A DNA stretch of 64,000 nucleotides from Antedon mediterranea (Eukaryota > Echinodermata > Crinoidea > Comatulida > Antedonidae), in assembly GCF_964355755.1 (NCBI RefSeq), contig NC_092674.1, forward strand, positions 12,841,001 through 12,905,000, in the 5' to 3' direction. Below the pieces are notes generated by a model. It did no database searches, had not been told where the DNA came from, and was given only the letters and a program-made list of their open reading frames with translations. The translations under genes were made by a program, and so were the position numbers. Below are positions 1-11,203 of this stretch, piece by piece. The first letter of the stretch is position 1. Each line of letters begins with the position of its first letter.

Positions 1-284
1 AAAAAAATCATATTTTTAAAATAAAACCATTATAATGGTTTAGATTCACGGTAATTCTAGAAACAGCAGCGAATTTATCAAAACTGTTGTTTTTGCTCTT
101 TTAAATTGAAATTTCATGGTTTCTCCCAGTTTCCATGGTTACAAGACACTATTAAAATTTACCAAACATAACATTATTAGTGGATTTATATTTAATATGT
201 CTTCTTCCTAAACAATATTAAAAAGTTTGGATTGCCAAATTTACCATTTTTGGACTTTTGGCACACTTTGAATTGATTCTGTCC

Positions 285-416
285 CACTGTGCCATGGGCC
301 AAGAGCTATTCCTTTATTATTCTATTTTTTATTTTTTTTTAAATCGTGACCCTTTATAAGTTGTTGTATATGATGTGCCAGCGTGTTACGTTCTAGACAT
401 TGGAATAGTAAACAAC
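285..416. repeat. Dispersed repeat R, left part (split by LINE)
   Basis: This stretch is similar to 48890-49025, where the same sequence continues without interruption into the counterpart of 3057-3524. The last 13 bases (404-416, aatagtaaacaac) are repeated exactly at 3057-3069, so they are the target duplication of the LINE between them. No coding potential is seen. Bases 1-284 hold nothing that I recognise. Confidence 0.75.
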
Positions 417-630
417 TAATAGTAAAAAAAACGTGAAACGAATTGTAAACGTCTGTCCAGCATTAGAGATAATGTTAAAATTCTCATCTGGAAAGAGGTA
501 ATAGGTGCATGGCGTAATTTTATTTCTATTCATTATCCAAAGTCTGTTGACGAGCTATTACGAATGCAAATTTGGAATAATGAAGTAATAAGAATAGGCA
601 ACGAATGTATAAGATATGGAAATTGCGAAA

Positions 631-2105
631 GATAAAGCTATTTTGTTTAATTCATTTTTTCATTCTGTTTTTCAAAAATCTAGTTTAAGTATCACTGACC
701 AACTATTCTCCCTGAATCATCCCTTGATTATTTAAGTATACCTGATATTCAGCCGGATTCTGTTTACAAATTGCTTACGTCTATCAAACCACATAAAGCT
801 TCTGGCTGTGATGAGCTGAGTAACCATGTTTTAAAAGTTTGTGCGAAACCTCTCTCTATTCCTATCTGTTCTATTTTTAACAAATCTCTGACTTTTGGTA
901 AATTCCCATCTTTCTGGAAGCAATCTAATGTTGTTCCTATCTACAAATCTGGTTCCAAGAAATCCGTCACCAATTACAGACCGATTTCAATTTTGCCTAC
1001 CATCTCAAAACTTTTCGAACGAGTCATGTATAATCACATTTGGTCCCATGTTCATTCTACCATCTCTCTCTATCAGCATGGTTTCGTTCCCAACAGGTCA
1101 TGTGAAACAAATCTTGCTTGTCTTCTGACAACTGTGTATGATGCCATCAAGGGCAGAGCACAATGTGATGTTATATATACTGACTTCTCAAAAGCTTTTG
1201 ATTTGGTGCCACACAATCTTCTTATTTTTAAACTTCAACGACTTGGTTTTAATCCTCATCTTTTGTCCTGGTTCAGAAGCTATTTGGATGGTAGACATCA
1301 ACGTGTAGTTATCGATGGCGAGGCATCTGAGTGGCTTCCAGTTCATTCCGGTGTTCCTCAGGGGTCAATCCTCGGTCCCCTCCTTTTTAATTTGTATGTG
1401 AACGATATTCCATCGCTGTTTCGCTATTCAGATTGTCTTATGTTTGCTGACGATCTAAAAATTATTAAAACTATCAACAGTTATGAAGATGCTGAAATGC
1501 TTCAGGGAGACCTTACTAAATTTAGTTCCTGGTCCACTTTGTGGGGCATGATGTTAAACTCTTCCAAGTGCAATATTTTGTCCTTTACTTTAAATAAAAA
1601 TAAAATTGTTTATTTCTATTCCGTCGACGACAAACCTATTAATAAGGTGCATCAACATCGTGATCTCGGTATTATTTTAGATAGTTCCCTTACTTTTTCT
1701 TTTCATGTTGATCATCTTCTAAATAAATGCAATAAGCTGCTTGGGCTGATGTGGTGCAATGGAAAATATCTCGGTCGTTCTTCCAAAGTTTATCTATATA
1801 TCACCTTAATCCAACCTAATTTAGACTTTTGTTCTGTTATTTACAATTCAATCTCCAAAACCCAAGCCTCACGTATTGACCGACTCTATTCTAGATTTTT
1901 GCGCTACATCAGCCACAACCACAATCAGAATAATCTTTTTAAATGTAACAATCTGTATAATTGTGATGATAAAAAAATATATCCTATATCTCCCCCTTCA
2001 TTACGAAGATGTCACAATGATCTTATTTTTCTTATTTTAAGTGGCGGATTTGTTTCTGCTGTTGTTTTTGGTTTTAAAAATAAAATAAAAAAAAAAAAAA
2101 AAAAA
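631..2105 (+). mobile_element. Jockey/CR1-like LINE inserted in the L1/Tx1-like LINE
   Basis: This is a 5'-truncated non-LTR element whose coding region starts within the linker upstream of reverse transcriptase (LFNSFFHSVF near 646-675) and ends in a poly(A) tract at 2086-2108. It interrupts the older LINE exactly between its NWE and KAR codons. The site bears an imperfect 11-bp duplication, aaattgcgaaa at 620-630 and aaattgggaaa at 2106-2116. No endonuclease domain and no 5' UTR remain, so the copy was probably dead on arrival through incomplete reverse transcription. Confidence 0.85.
637..2083 (+). pseudogene. Reverse transcriptase of Jockey/CR1-like LINE
   Basis: This RNA-directed DNA polymerase would copy LINE RNA at a nicked target. 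The frame has no ATG: the long open stretch (from about 699) begins inside the protein, and one frameshift near 700-720 separates it from the upstream LFNSFF segment. Recognisable in order are the KASGCDEL motif (RT block 0/1), VVPIYKSG and NYRPISILP (block 2), FSKAFDLVPHNLL (block 3, first catalytic Asp), GVPQGSILGPLLF (block 4), LMFADDLKI (block 5, the catalytic FADD) and HRDLGIILD (block 7). The tail runs into the poly(A) as a lysine run, so the C terminus is shortened compared with full elements. RT residues look intact, but the protein is N-terminally truncated and unlikely to be active. Confidence 0.85.
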
Positions 2106-3056
2106 AAATTGGGAAAAAGCACGTATTCTGTTTGTTAATGATTTGTTTAACAGCAATGGGCAATTTATGAATAAAAAAGAAGTCGAAGATACTTATGGAA
2201 TTAAGATAAATTTTATAAAATTAATAGGATTAAGAAGGCTTCTTATGGAAAAAATTAACAATTTAATGATATTTGAAATAAAAAAATCAGTTTTGCCAGA
2301 TATTCCATTTCATATAAAAAGTACTCTTTCAACAAAGAAAGGGATGTCGTATTTTTTATGATGTTTTAAATAACTCAATGTTTAAATCATGGAAAGCACA
2401 AAAGAAATGGGCAGAGAATAAATTTGTATTCAATAACGAACAATTGAAAACTATCTACCTAGCTCCATAATAATATTATATATTATACGTGTACAATGAA
2501 TATTGTTTTAATATATTTTCAATATAAAATTGTAAACAGAATAATTGCAACAAATGAACAATTATTTAAAATGAATATAAAAGAAACTTCAATGTGCTCA
2601 TTTAGAGATGGTAAAACCGAAACCAATTAGCATTTGTTCTGTAATTGTGCAATAGTAAAAAGGATATGGAACCTTCTCCAGGAAAAAATTTCAGAAAAAA
2701 CTGGAGTGCAATTTATTTTTAGTAAATAGAGCATAATTTTCGGATACCAAGATGCGCATCAGTTTTTTATTCTAATTGTAAAATCATTTATTTATAAATG
2801 TAAACTAGTTAAACGTATGCCAAATATCAAAATGGTTATGAACGAGTTAAAAAGGTTTTATGAAACGGAAAAATGTATTTATCATCAGAATTTCCAGGAC
2901 AGTATTTTAAATAGAAAATGGATAAAATTAGAAGCATTTATAAATCAGATGGATATCTTTGTTGTTTTTGTTTGATTTTATATTTTTTATTTGATTATGT
3001 TTTTCCTTTGTAATGTATTATATGATGAAAAAAATAAATAAATAAAAAAATAAAAA

Positions 3057-3524
3057 AATAGTAAACAACCAAATAAAAGTGACATTGGGCAGACTTGTAA
3101 ATGGTAGTTGCGAATGAATTGCCGTTTCTTACAAAGGGAGCATACCGCCTCTCGAAACTACGTATGTTGGTACCTGTATGTGTATAGCATGGCCCCCGGT
3201 TGTCGACGCGTGAGCTGGGCCAACTTCTAAATATATTTACTCTATAAATATTTCTTACAGAGGGACACCGCCAGATTAAGTGCGTCCTATCACTAGTAAG
3301 TAACTTGATTCAGATTTCTAACTACAGGACAGATATTGACGCGTAAACCACAATGAAAATTAGTTTGTCAATTAGTTGACGTTTTACTGTAATATTAAAT
3401 ATATTTGTTACTAGAAATTAGTTTGATAAATTATATTTTACAAAATTAGTAGACCTAATCGTTTTCCCCTAATAAATTAAGGGGGTGGGGGTGGGACACG
3501 TGTTTGTTTATGAGTGAGAATCAA
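3057..3524. repeat. Dispersed repeat R, right part
   Basis: This continues repeat R after the LINE. It aligns by eye with 49021-49500, sharing gtaaacaacc, gcataccgcctctcg, gtgtatagcatgg and gtcgacgcgtg. A more divergent relative lies at 32330-32460. No open reading frame of note. Confidence 0.7.
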
Positions 3525-3526
3525 TA

Positions 3527-3731
3527 AGGCATTTCATTAAAATGCAGACCGTCTTAAATTACATTGACATGTTACGATAAATATATTCTCATCATCAGAA
3601 CTGTAATCAAAGCCTAGATTACTTGTATACGTACAAAGTTGCGTTTAAATGAGTCAATAATTAGCATGAGAATAGATTTATCGAAACATGTCACGTAATT
3701 TTAAGACGGTCCACATTTTCATTAAATGCCT
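3527..3731. mobile_element. 205-bp MITE with ~67-bp terminal inverted repeats
   Basis: The first 67 bases (AGGCATTTCATTAAAATG...) are the inverted complement of the last 67 with about ten mismatches. The element lies between TA dinucleotides at 3525-3526 and 3732-3733, as expected for a Tc1/mariner-type non-autonomous element. It sits in repeat R, and the paralogous R copy near 49500 appears to lack it. No coding capacity. Confidence 0.75.
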
Positions 3732-3733
3732 TA

Positions 3734-4131
3734 TGATATTATTTGATTATCAATCGTAATTTGGTGGTATTATACATGATGTGCCTGTTTATGTACAGTG
3801 AAAGAGCTTATTTTAGTATCCTATAGTAATATATTTTCCATATAAGAGAATATGGTATTTCAAATCTGGTACAAAAGCCGACGATCCAAGCGAATTACAT
3901 GTTTAACAAAAATCGGAAAACACTCATTTGTTATTTTCAAAACACATTGCAAATCGGCGAGGTCCGATGGCATTCGTGACTGCCGGAACAACGCAACAAA
4001 AATGAAAAACAAAAATGGCATGTTGTGTTTTCTGTAGGCCTTTCTCAGAAACCACCATTGACAGTAGCAGAATTGGGTGTGTATTTCAAGCTCACATAAA
4101 CGGGCAAAGAAATCCTCGTTATTAAAAAAAA
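3734..4131. other. Gene-free stretch before the tandem array
   Basis: No gene recognised. The last 60 bases (ctcacataaac...cctcgttatta) resemble 22410-22450, so the right end already belongs to the larger repeat that includes the 620-bp unit and family A. Confidence 0.5.
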
Positions 4132-5990
4132 AACATTATTTAAGCTTATTCACTATAGTATATTTAAATTATCTACTTATTAATTTATTTATATATTGTT
4201 TTCTCTTTTTACTTGGTTAGATAAAACATGTTACCGAGAAACGGAAAACATTCTAGTTGAAATTGTTTATGTTAATTATACCCACAGATTGTACAATTTT
4301 CTTTATACTTAATTAGGTACTCTTTTCATACTGTTGGGAATTGATAAATATTTCAGTTCAATTATTTTCCAAAATAGTGGTACACAACAATGAAAGAAAA
4401 TGTGAAAACAACATTTTGTTAAGTTCTTGTCAATATTAATATTCTTGCGACTGAGGTAAACTTCGAAAATGTCAGATATCAAAAAAAAGTTACAAGGAAT
4501 AAATTAGCAGTTGTCAACTGCGTACTCATCCATCAAACTAGCCGCCAAATATTTAATTCCATGATTCTTATGAGGGTTAGTTTTATAGGAACAATAGTAC
4601 CTTTTTTATTTGTTTTGGCAATTAATGCAATTAAAGCGTAATTAATTCGACATATTCAATTTGGAATAATACGTCCTGTAAAATGACTAGAATGTTCTGA
4701 TTTGTTAATTTTTAAATGATATTATATACAGAATTATATAATTATTATTTAACATTATTTAAGCTTATTCACTATAGTATATTTAAATTATCTACTTATT
4801 AATTTATTTATATATTGTTTTCTCTTTTTACTTGGTTAGATAAAACATGTTACCGAGAAACGGAAAACATTCTAGTTGAAATTGTTTATGTTAATTATAC
4901 CCACAGATTGTACAATTTTCTTTATACTTAATTAGGTACTCTTTTCGTACTGTTGGGAATTGATAAATATTTCAGTTCAATTATTTTCCAAAATAGTGGT
5001 ACACAACAATGAAAGAAAATGTGAAAACAACATTTTGTTAAGTTCTTGTCAATATTAATATTCTTGCGACTGAGGTGAACTTCGAAAATGTCAGATATCA
5101 AAAAAAAAGTTACAAGGAATAAATTAGCAGTTGTCAACTGCGTACTCATCCATCAAACTAGCCGCCAAATATTTAATTCCATGAATCTTATGAGGGTTAG
5201 TTTTATAGGAACAATAGTACCTTTTTTATTTGTTTTGGCAATTAATGCAATTAAAGCGTAATTAATTCGACATATTCAATTTGGAATAATACGTCCTGTA
5301 AAATGAATAGAATGTTCTGATTTGTTAATTTTTAAATGATATTATATACAGAATTATATAATTATTATTTAACATTATTTAAGCTTATTCACTATAGTAT
5401 ATTTAAATTATCTACTTATTAATTTATTTATATATTGTTTTCTCTTTTTACTTGGTTAGATAAAACATGTTACCGAGAAACGGAAAACATTCTAGTTGAA
5501 ATTGTTTATGTTAATTATACCCACAGATTGTACAATTTTCTTTATACTTAATTAGGTACTCTTTTCGTACTGTTGGGAATTGATAAATATTTCAGTTCAA
5601 TTATTTTCCAAAATAGTGGTACACAACAATGAAAGAAAATGTGAAAACAACATTTTGTTAAGTTCTTGTCAATATTAATATTCTTGCGACTGAGGTGAAC
5701 TTCGAAAATGTCAGATATCAAAAAAAAAGTTACAAGGAATAAATTAGCAGTTGTCAACTGCGTACTCATCCATCAAACTAGCCGCCAAATATTTAATTCC
5801 ATGAATCTTATGAGGGTTAGTTTTATAGGAACAATAGTACCTTTTTTATTTGTTTTGGCAATTAATGCAATTAAAGCGTAATTAATTCGACATATTCAAT
5901 TTGGAATAATACGTCCTGTAAAATGACTAGAATGTTCTGATTTGTTAATTTTTAAATGATATTATATACAGAATTATATAATTATTATTT
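4132..5990. repeat. Three tandem ~620-bp units
   Basis: Three head-to-tail copies start at 4132, 4751 and 5371, each with aacattatttaagcttattc. They differ by only a handful of substitutions, so the duplication is recent. A short minus-strand reading frame is identical in units two and three, which simply reflects this identity. Single related copies occur at 22440-22815 and, more diverged, at 45830-46110. In those places too the sequence leads into family A, so the array is an internal expansion of a larger dispersed repeat. Confidence 0.9.
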
Positions 5991-6795
5991 AAAATGTTCG
6001 GGTGGCTTCCATGTATGCGGCTTTTGGCCTTAATGGAAGTCCTTTTTTTTTTGTATATTTTTTGCTTTGTATTTTCAATTAAACTGACATATTACTATTG
6101 AAACCGAATTTAAACATTTTAACAAGCTTTTTATGATCGTCACAAAATGCCAAGATACATTAAAAGAACGCTCATCGCCAGATCTATGTATAGTAATCAG
6201 AAACATTCAAACAAAAATGATGTTGTTGTGATGTCTGTGGTGGGTGCTAGGCGTTCATTTGGGGAGTCATTTGTTGGTAACATTTTATAATAAAATAGAT
6301 TCCCCTAGATATGAACAAGTACAACACCGTATTTGATATTATCAAGAAGTGATAACAGTTAAAAGTTGTATGAAAATGTTTGGTAAATAAATATGATATA
6401 GCAGTCAATGAATTATTCAACAAGTATTATTGTGTTTGTTTATAATACAGTAGTGTGTTTATAAATGTACGTGGCGGGGCGTTTATTAGAGGGTGGAGGC
6501 TTGATATTTCAAAGATGTTTTTTGGGGGAGGGGGCGTTTATTCAAATAAATGCGGTAGGCTTAATTGGTATAATCAATACATGATTTAGTTCTAATCAAA
6601 CACCAAATAATGAAAATCATCAGTGAACTGTTTCGGCATAAGGAAAACGTTTTAAACGGCTTGCAGCATTGGTCAAACCACTCCGTGTCTCAATGGCGAT
6701 ACAGTACATGCAGAGTATCAGAACGTACCAGTTCCAGAAACGGATGAAATACGAATTTAATTAAGTATTAAAGCAAACATAACAACGGACGAAGA
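5991..6795 (+). repeat. Dispersed repeat family A, copy 1
   Basis: Family A is recognised by shared words such as gataacagt, attattcaaca, tggcggggcgtttattagag, ggtataatcaatac and tccagaaacggatgaa. Other copies lie at 10110-10507 with 19390-19900, 22400-23694 with 25665-26095, 27495-28300 (inverted), 39533-40620, 45603-46300 and 52979-53440. No coding region is visible. It may be a large non-autonomous transposon whose ends I cannot fix. Confidence 0.7.
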
Positions 6796-8040
6796 TTAAT
6801 TGATAGTTGTCCCACTACACAAATACAAGGACCGGGAAAACCCAGCAAACTATCGCCCAATTACTCTATTATCCATTTTTTTGTTAAAATATTAGAAAGA
6901 GGTTGGGGAGAATAAGATAATGGGTAGAAATAAAACAAATTATATCAGAGGAACAGGCGGGCTTTAGGAATAAGTATAGTACGATTGATAATGCTTTTAT
7001 ACTATAATCAATAAAGCATTACAAAAAAAGGGGAAAACGCTATAGTGTGTTTGTAGATTTTAAACAGGCCTTTGATCGTGTGGATAGATCAATTTTAATA
7101 AATTAGATAAGTTAAACCTTCTTGTAAACTCAATTGAACACTTGATATCTATGTACACGAACACTGAAATAAAAATGAAAACGCTGCATGGTTTAACAGA
7201 TGCAATATAATGTAGTATAGGATTAAAGCAAGGATTTCTCCTCTCTCCACTTCTTTTCACTCTTTTTATATGATTTTAAAGACATTTTACAGAGGGAAAA
7301 AAACCACTACTGTTTAATAGATAACAATGTAATTTCACACTTATTATTTGGAGATGATCTAGTTTTGTTTTCTTATTCTAAAGTTGGTCTACAAAAGCAA
7401 ATACATTGTCTTGTAAAATATTGCAATGTAAATAAGTTAGAAATAAATAAGTTAAAAACTAAAGCTTATGGTGTTCCGAAATGGTGGGGATGAAAAATGG
7501 TACATAAATGATGTCAATATAGAAATAGTAAAAGAATATAAATATTTAGGTTTTTGTTTTAATAATAAAGTGGATTGGAACACGATGAAAATTAAAAAGG
7601 CGGAAAATCACGCTTCACATTATCGTGCCATAATCTGTTGATTGAAAAGGGGCGACATTTAAAAAATAACCGAGAGTCTAGAATATGCATGTTTTGTGAT
7701 CAATTAAGTTTAGAAGATGAAAAAAATTTTCTTTTTTACTGTCCTTTTATAAAAACATTAGAAAAAAATATATGTCTGATTTAAATTTATACATGTTAAA
7801 AAATATGTTTATAAACTATGAAACCAAAAAAATTAAGTCTTTGCAACCTATTTATGTAAAGCTTATGAAAAGAGAAAAACCTGTATTTCCGAAAATAATA
7901 TAGATTTTTATATATTTATATTTTCCTATATGTCATTTTTCATTGAGATTTCTATTTTTATATCTTAAAATTGTAACAAAATATGTTAAGCGCTTTGATC
8001 AACTATATCGCTATATAAGCATTTATTATTAATTATTATC
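6796..8040 (+). mobile_element. Degenerate LINE with RT and zinc-knuckle remnants
   Basis: This is a heavily decayed non-LTR retrotransposon. Six-frame reading recovers ANYRPITLL, then EEQAGFRNKYSTIDNAF, VDFKQAFDRVDR (first catalytic Asp), LKQGFLLSPLLF and LLFGDDLVLF. The usual YADD/FADD box is therefore GDD here. The sequence then jumps to the zf-RVT region RESRICMFC...FLFYCPF, showing an internal deletion of several hundred codons. Stops and frameshifts are frequent and no intact frame exceeds 100 residues. The motif order resembles L1/Tx1-type elements. It follows family A directly at about 6796, and its 3' end near 8040 is AT-rich without a clear tail. Confidence 0.75.
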
Positions 8041-8600
8041 ACCTTCTAGGTCGTGTCCACAGATGGTTCTCAAATACACAGTAATTCAGCGTAAAAAATC
8101 TGGCGATTTTAAATGTACTTACCGAAGGACTATAAATACATTGTCGTTTTCCGAAACGAGTAAATAGACACGATGATCAATGTAGTTAACTAAAATTAAC
8201 ACCCATGGAATTAGGCTTACTTCCGAAGGAGAAACTTGTCTTAAAAATGAGTCCAAGTTTTTATTTTAACTCATTTAAACAAACCCAATTTGTGTTTTGT
8301 ATATAGCATTAGAGTTGAGGGATGGGGAAGAGGATGGGAAGATCAATTTTTAAACAAATTCTTTATCCACTCAGTAACGAAAAATAGTTTTAAATGTTTT
8401 ATAGGCCTATCAATAATATACCACTAAACAAAGTAAAACATTTACGATTTAATACTTTTTTAAAACTGTCCCTTTTATAGTCGATTGAAATAGTAAACGA
8501 CGACGTTTATATTTGGGTAATAAATGGGTAATACGTATTTACAATATTGCTAAAGTATTGTAATACTATATCTCATACATTTACTTACAAATTGGGAGTC
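8041..8600 (-). repeat. Inverted relative of the repeat R block at 41.3-41.8 kb
   Basis: The reverse complement of 41500-41760 matches much of this interval (tttatccactcagtaacg, ataggcctat, gttgagggatgggg). No gene seen. The PIF-like element that follows has interrupted this block, which resumes at 9683. Confidence 0.65.
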
Positions 8601-8603
8601 TGA

Positions 8604-9679
8604 GGCCCTGTTCAGACCCATGGCGTTAGACCGTTTTAGCGTACAACGTTACTATCAAGGTCACGTTACAAACCGCAGAGAAAAAAACGAGGTGTTCAGA
8701 CCCATAGCGTACGATTATCGTTACAACGGAAGTACGTCATCCAAGTTGTTTCTAGTTGCATATTCATGTGCTCTTACCCACGTGTTTTCATCATTATTTC
8801 CACTGTATACAGGCCTAGATCTCAGCCCTACAATTATGACAAAATTTGCCGTAAATAAAACATACCTCAGCATTTATTTAAGAAAAATATAGTAAAGCCA
8901 AATTTCTGTTTCTATTGTTTTTATTTTGTAGTAAAAAACATTTTCCCCAGGCTCTTGTGTTACGAAAATAAAGCAGGCCTCGTAATGATGAAGAAAAAAA
9001 TGATTGTGATTAGTCTATCCAGTCCAGTCAAAGATTATATATTCTTTGGTCCAGTCGGTTGAAAATAACCCTTAACTTGCTAATAAAAGGGAAACAGCTC
9101 CCCTTGTTTGTTTACTGATTTTTTTAGGAGTTAGGGGATTTTCAGCATTAAACTTGTCCAGTCTAGTCTGCCTTGTATGAATGAGTGACTTGATGTCCCA
9201 GGCTAGTTTTTAGCTTGAATGAAATGCGTGAATGGCTCTAGGCCTAGCTAGGCCTAAAAGCGGATGGGATCGTAGTCCCTATGTTTAAATACAAGGTGCA
9301 TGTATTTATGTCATTTGTTAGAAAATATAATGGTAATCAGTTGATAATAGTTTGTAGCCTTTGTAACAGTTGTATTTGTAGTGTAGTTAGGCCTTATTTA
9401 TTCTGGCCTTTTTGTTATTGAAATCCATCTCACACATTGACGATACAAGATGTCAGCCTAGGTCAAACCTTGTTTCGCGTCATAACAGGAAACGTTCTGA
9501 TTGGATACAACGTTGACTTACAGTAGCGTCGTACGCTAAAACGGTACTATCAACCGTTTTCCACTACAACGCTACAACCGTTGTACAACGCGTTGTACGC
9601 TAATCCCCAACTGTTCAGACACACATTCTTTTAACGTCGTACGCTAAAACGGTCTAACGCCATGGGTCTGAACAGGGCC
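8604..9679. mobile_element. Non-autonomous PIF/Harbinger-like element
   Basis: The ends are inverted repeats of about 43 bp beginning GGCCCTGTTCAGACCCATGG and continuing through gcgttagaccgttttagcgtac. The element is 1076 bp, and the GTTCAGAC word recurs internally in both arms. Flanks are tga (8601-8603) and tta (9680-9682), compatible with a 3-bp target duplication carrying one change. The unoccupied paralogue is at 41165-41200, where the sequence runs straight through ctgagagattgg on the reverse strand. The superfamily assignment rests on terminus shape and duplication length only. The interior encodes no recognisable transposase. Confidence 0.7.
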
Positions 9680-9682
9680 TTA

Positions 9683-9837
9683 GAGATTGGAATGTTCTAT
9701 TCATCGCAAATCAATACATTTGTATAAACATATATTATTAAATCTAACAAAATAGTATTTTTTTTTAAAGAATTCGGCCTGTCTTCAACATTATGAGACT
9801 GTACTCGAGCTGTTCAACCGGTTTTCAGCTATTAAAG
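9683..9837 (-). repeat. Repeat R block, inverted, resumed after the PIF-like element
   Basis: The reverse complement corresponds to 41030-41180 and 41820-42020: gagattggaatgttc, tcgcaaatcaatacatttg, ttcggcctgtcttcaacatt and aaccggttttcagctatta. No gene. Confidence 0.75.
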
Positions 9838-10020
9838 CTCAGGTACAGGCATGAATTTTAAATATAATATCTGGTTAAGTACATAAATGAAATATTTGTA
9901 ACTGAAATCAAGACGAAAAAACATGAATTTCCCTTAAAATGGTCGAATACAAAATATGACAAAATTCTGCCATAAAAACCAGGAAGACTTTTTTTCAGTA
10001 GTTAGGTCTTGATAGATTCG
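9838..10020. repeat. Short dispersed repeat, partner of 37455-37660
   Basis: The reverse complement of 37455-37660 matches this stretch, including caggtacaggcatgaat, aatatctggttaa and aatcaagacgaaaaaacatg. Its ends do not form clear inverted repeats, so the class is unknown. Confidence 0.65.
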
Positions 10021-10109
10021 TGACGGAGGCATATTCAAATAAACCAAATTCACTAGAATTTAGTAATGAAGCAAAAGTTTTAGATTCGTCTTAAAAATAT
10101 CATATCATC

Positions 10110-10507
10110 GCATCCAATCCTATTACTATTGAAAACGAATTGAAACATTTTAACACGCTTTTTATGATGGTCACACACATCGTCAGATCTATGTAATGAG
10201 AAATATACAAACAGTGATGTCGGGGTGGGTGTTTGTGGAAGGCATTTGTTGGTAACATTAATTTCATAATAAAATAAATTCCCCTATATCAAGTACAACA
10301 CTGTATTTCGTATTATCAAGAAGTGAGAACAATAAACAATTGTATGAAAATAATTGTTAAATAGATATAACAGTTAATGAATTATTCAACATAATATAAT
10401 TATAATTGTGTTATAATACAGAATTGTGTGTATAAATATATGTGGGTGGCGTGGCGTTTATTAGAGGGTGGAATTTGAATATTCCAAAGATGTTTTATGG
10501 GGGAGAG
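10110..10507 (+). repeat. Family A copy 2, left part
   Basis: Shared family words include ttgaaacattttaacacgc, tcaagaagtgagaac and gcgtttattagagggtgg. The copy is interrupted at ggcgt (10508-10512) by a foldback-type element and resumes at 19390. Confidence 0.75.
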
Positions 10508-10520
10508 GGCGTTGTTGAAC

Positions 10521-10790
10521 CCACAAATGTAAAAACGCCCACAAATGTGAAAACAACCACAAATGTGAAAACGCATCACCCACAAATGTGAAAACAACCA
10601 CAAATGTGAAAACGCATCACCCACAAATGTGAAAACAACCACAAATGTGAAAACGCATCAACCACAAATGTAATAAACAGCGCCCACAAATGTGAAAACG
10701 ATCATCGCCCACAAATGTGATAACGCCCACAAATGTAAAAAAAATGAGAATTTTTCGGCCACAAATGTAAAAAAAAAATCAGATCAAATT
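10521..10790 (+). repeat. Outer tandem array of foldback copy 1, left arm
   Basis: About twelve units begin cacaaatgt. Central units alternate between 18 bp (cacaaatgtgaaaacaac) and 23 bp (the same core plus gcatcacc in place of aac); units nearer the inside are longer and A-rich. Each carries the imperfect inverted core CACA-AA-TGTG. The inverted counterpart is at 19127-19384. Confidence 0.9.
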
Positions 10791-11048
10791 TAATGCTAGA
10801 CTCAAACAATTTTGATCGAGGTACTACATTATATCATGATTGTATTGAGTTGTTTCAATAATTGTTTGTTCACGGTACGTCTGTTAGGGTCGTGGTTAAC
10901 GCGTTGGATTATTATAATTTGCTGCTCATGCGCGCGATATTTGCACGTTAACTCGTTTGTTTAATGAACGCGCGCGTGCACCATACTTCAAGGTCAAGGC
11001 CATGTTATATCATTGTTGCTTCTAGTGTGTGGTTGTTGGCTTACTATT

Positions 11049-11203
11049 TGTCATATATGTGGAGGGGTAGGAGGCGATTTACAATAAGCAAACACAACAA
11101 CGTGGTTCGTTTCTAGTCGGCCATGTTACATCCGTGTACTTTTATTCGTGTATCCTTATTAAACATAGAGGGCGGTGTATTAGTAATATACATTATCATG
11201 ACA
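11049..11203 (-). repeat. 3' LTR of gypsy element
   Basis: The 155 bp are identical to 16123-16277 by direct reading. It is unusually short for a gypsy LTR. Its A/T-rich middle (tgtatccttattaaacatag) could hold transcription signals, but none can be fixed. Confidence 0.95.

Larger units (their letters stand above)
417..3056 (+). mobile_element. L1/Tx1-like LINE remnant (ORF2 C-terminal half)
   Basis: This is the decayed 3' half of a non-LTR retrotransposon in two pieces, 490-619 and 2109-2960, with a second LINE inserted between them. Translation of the first piece gives the motif MQIWNNEVIRIGN. The second resumes with WEKARILFVNDLF, the usual region after the RT thumb in L1/Tx1-type ORF2. 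Further on, frameshifted, is a zinc-knuckle-like CSFRDG...HLFCNC followed by a tryptophan, the zf-RVT module. The catalytic RT core is absent, so it is 5'-truncated. It ends in an A-rich tail (about 3026-3060). The 13-bp duplication aatagtaaacaac (404-416 and 3057-3069) marks the insertion, and 49016-49030 shows the unoccupied paralogous site. It is a pseudogene with several stops and frameshifts. Confidence 0.8.

Noticed and set aside
4928-5149. 73-codon minus-strand frame, identical at 5548-5769
   Set aside because: It is an effect of the tandem 620-bp repeat. The first unit (4132-4750) does not keep the frame and the AT-rich peptide has no recognisable feature.
10521-10790. CACAAATG plus AAAAC words as recombination-signal-like (RAG/Transib) sequences
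   Set aside because: The elements end in TGTTGAAC, not CAC, and the spacing is 18/23 with no true nonamer. The 5-bp duplication alone is not enough to claim a Transib or RAG link.
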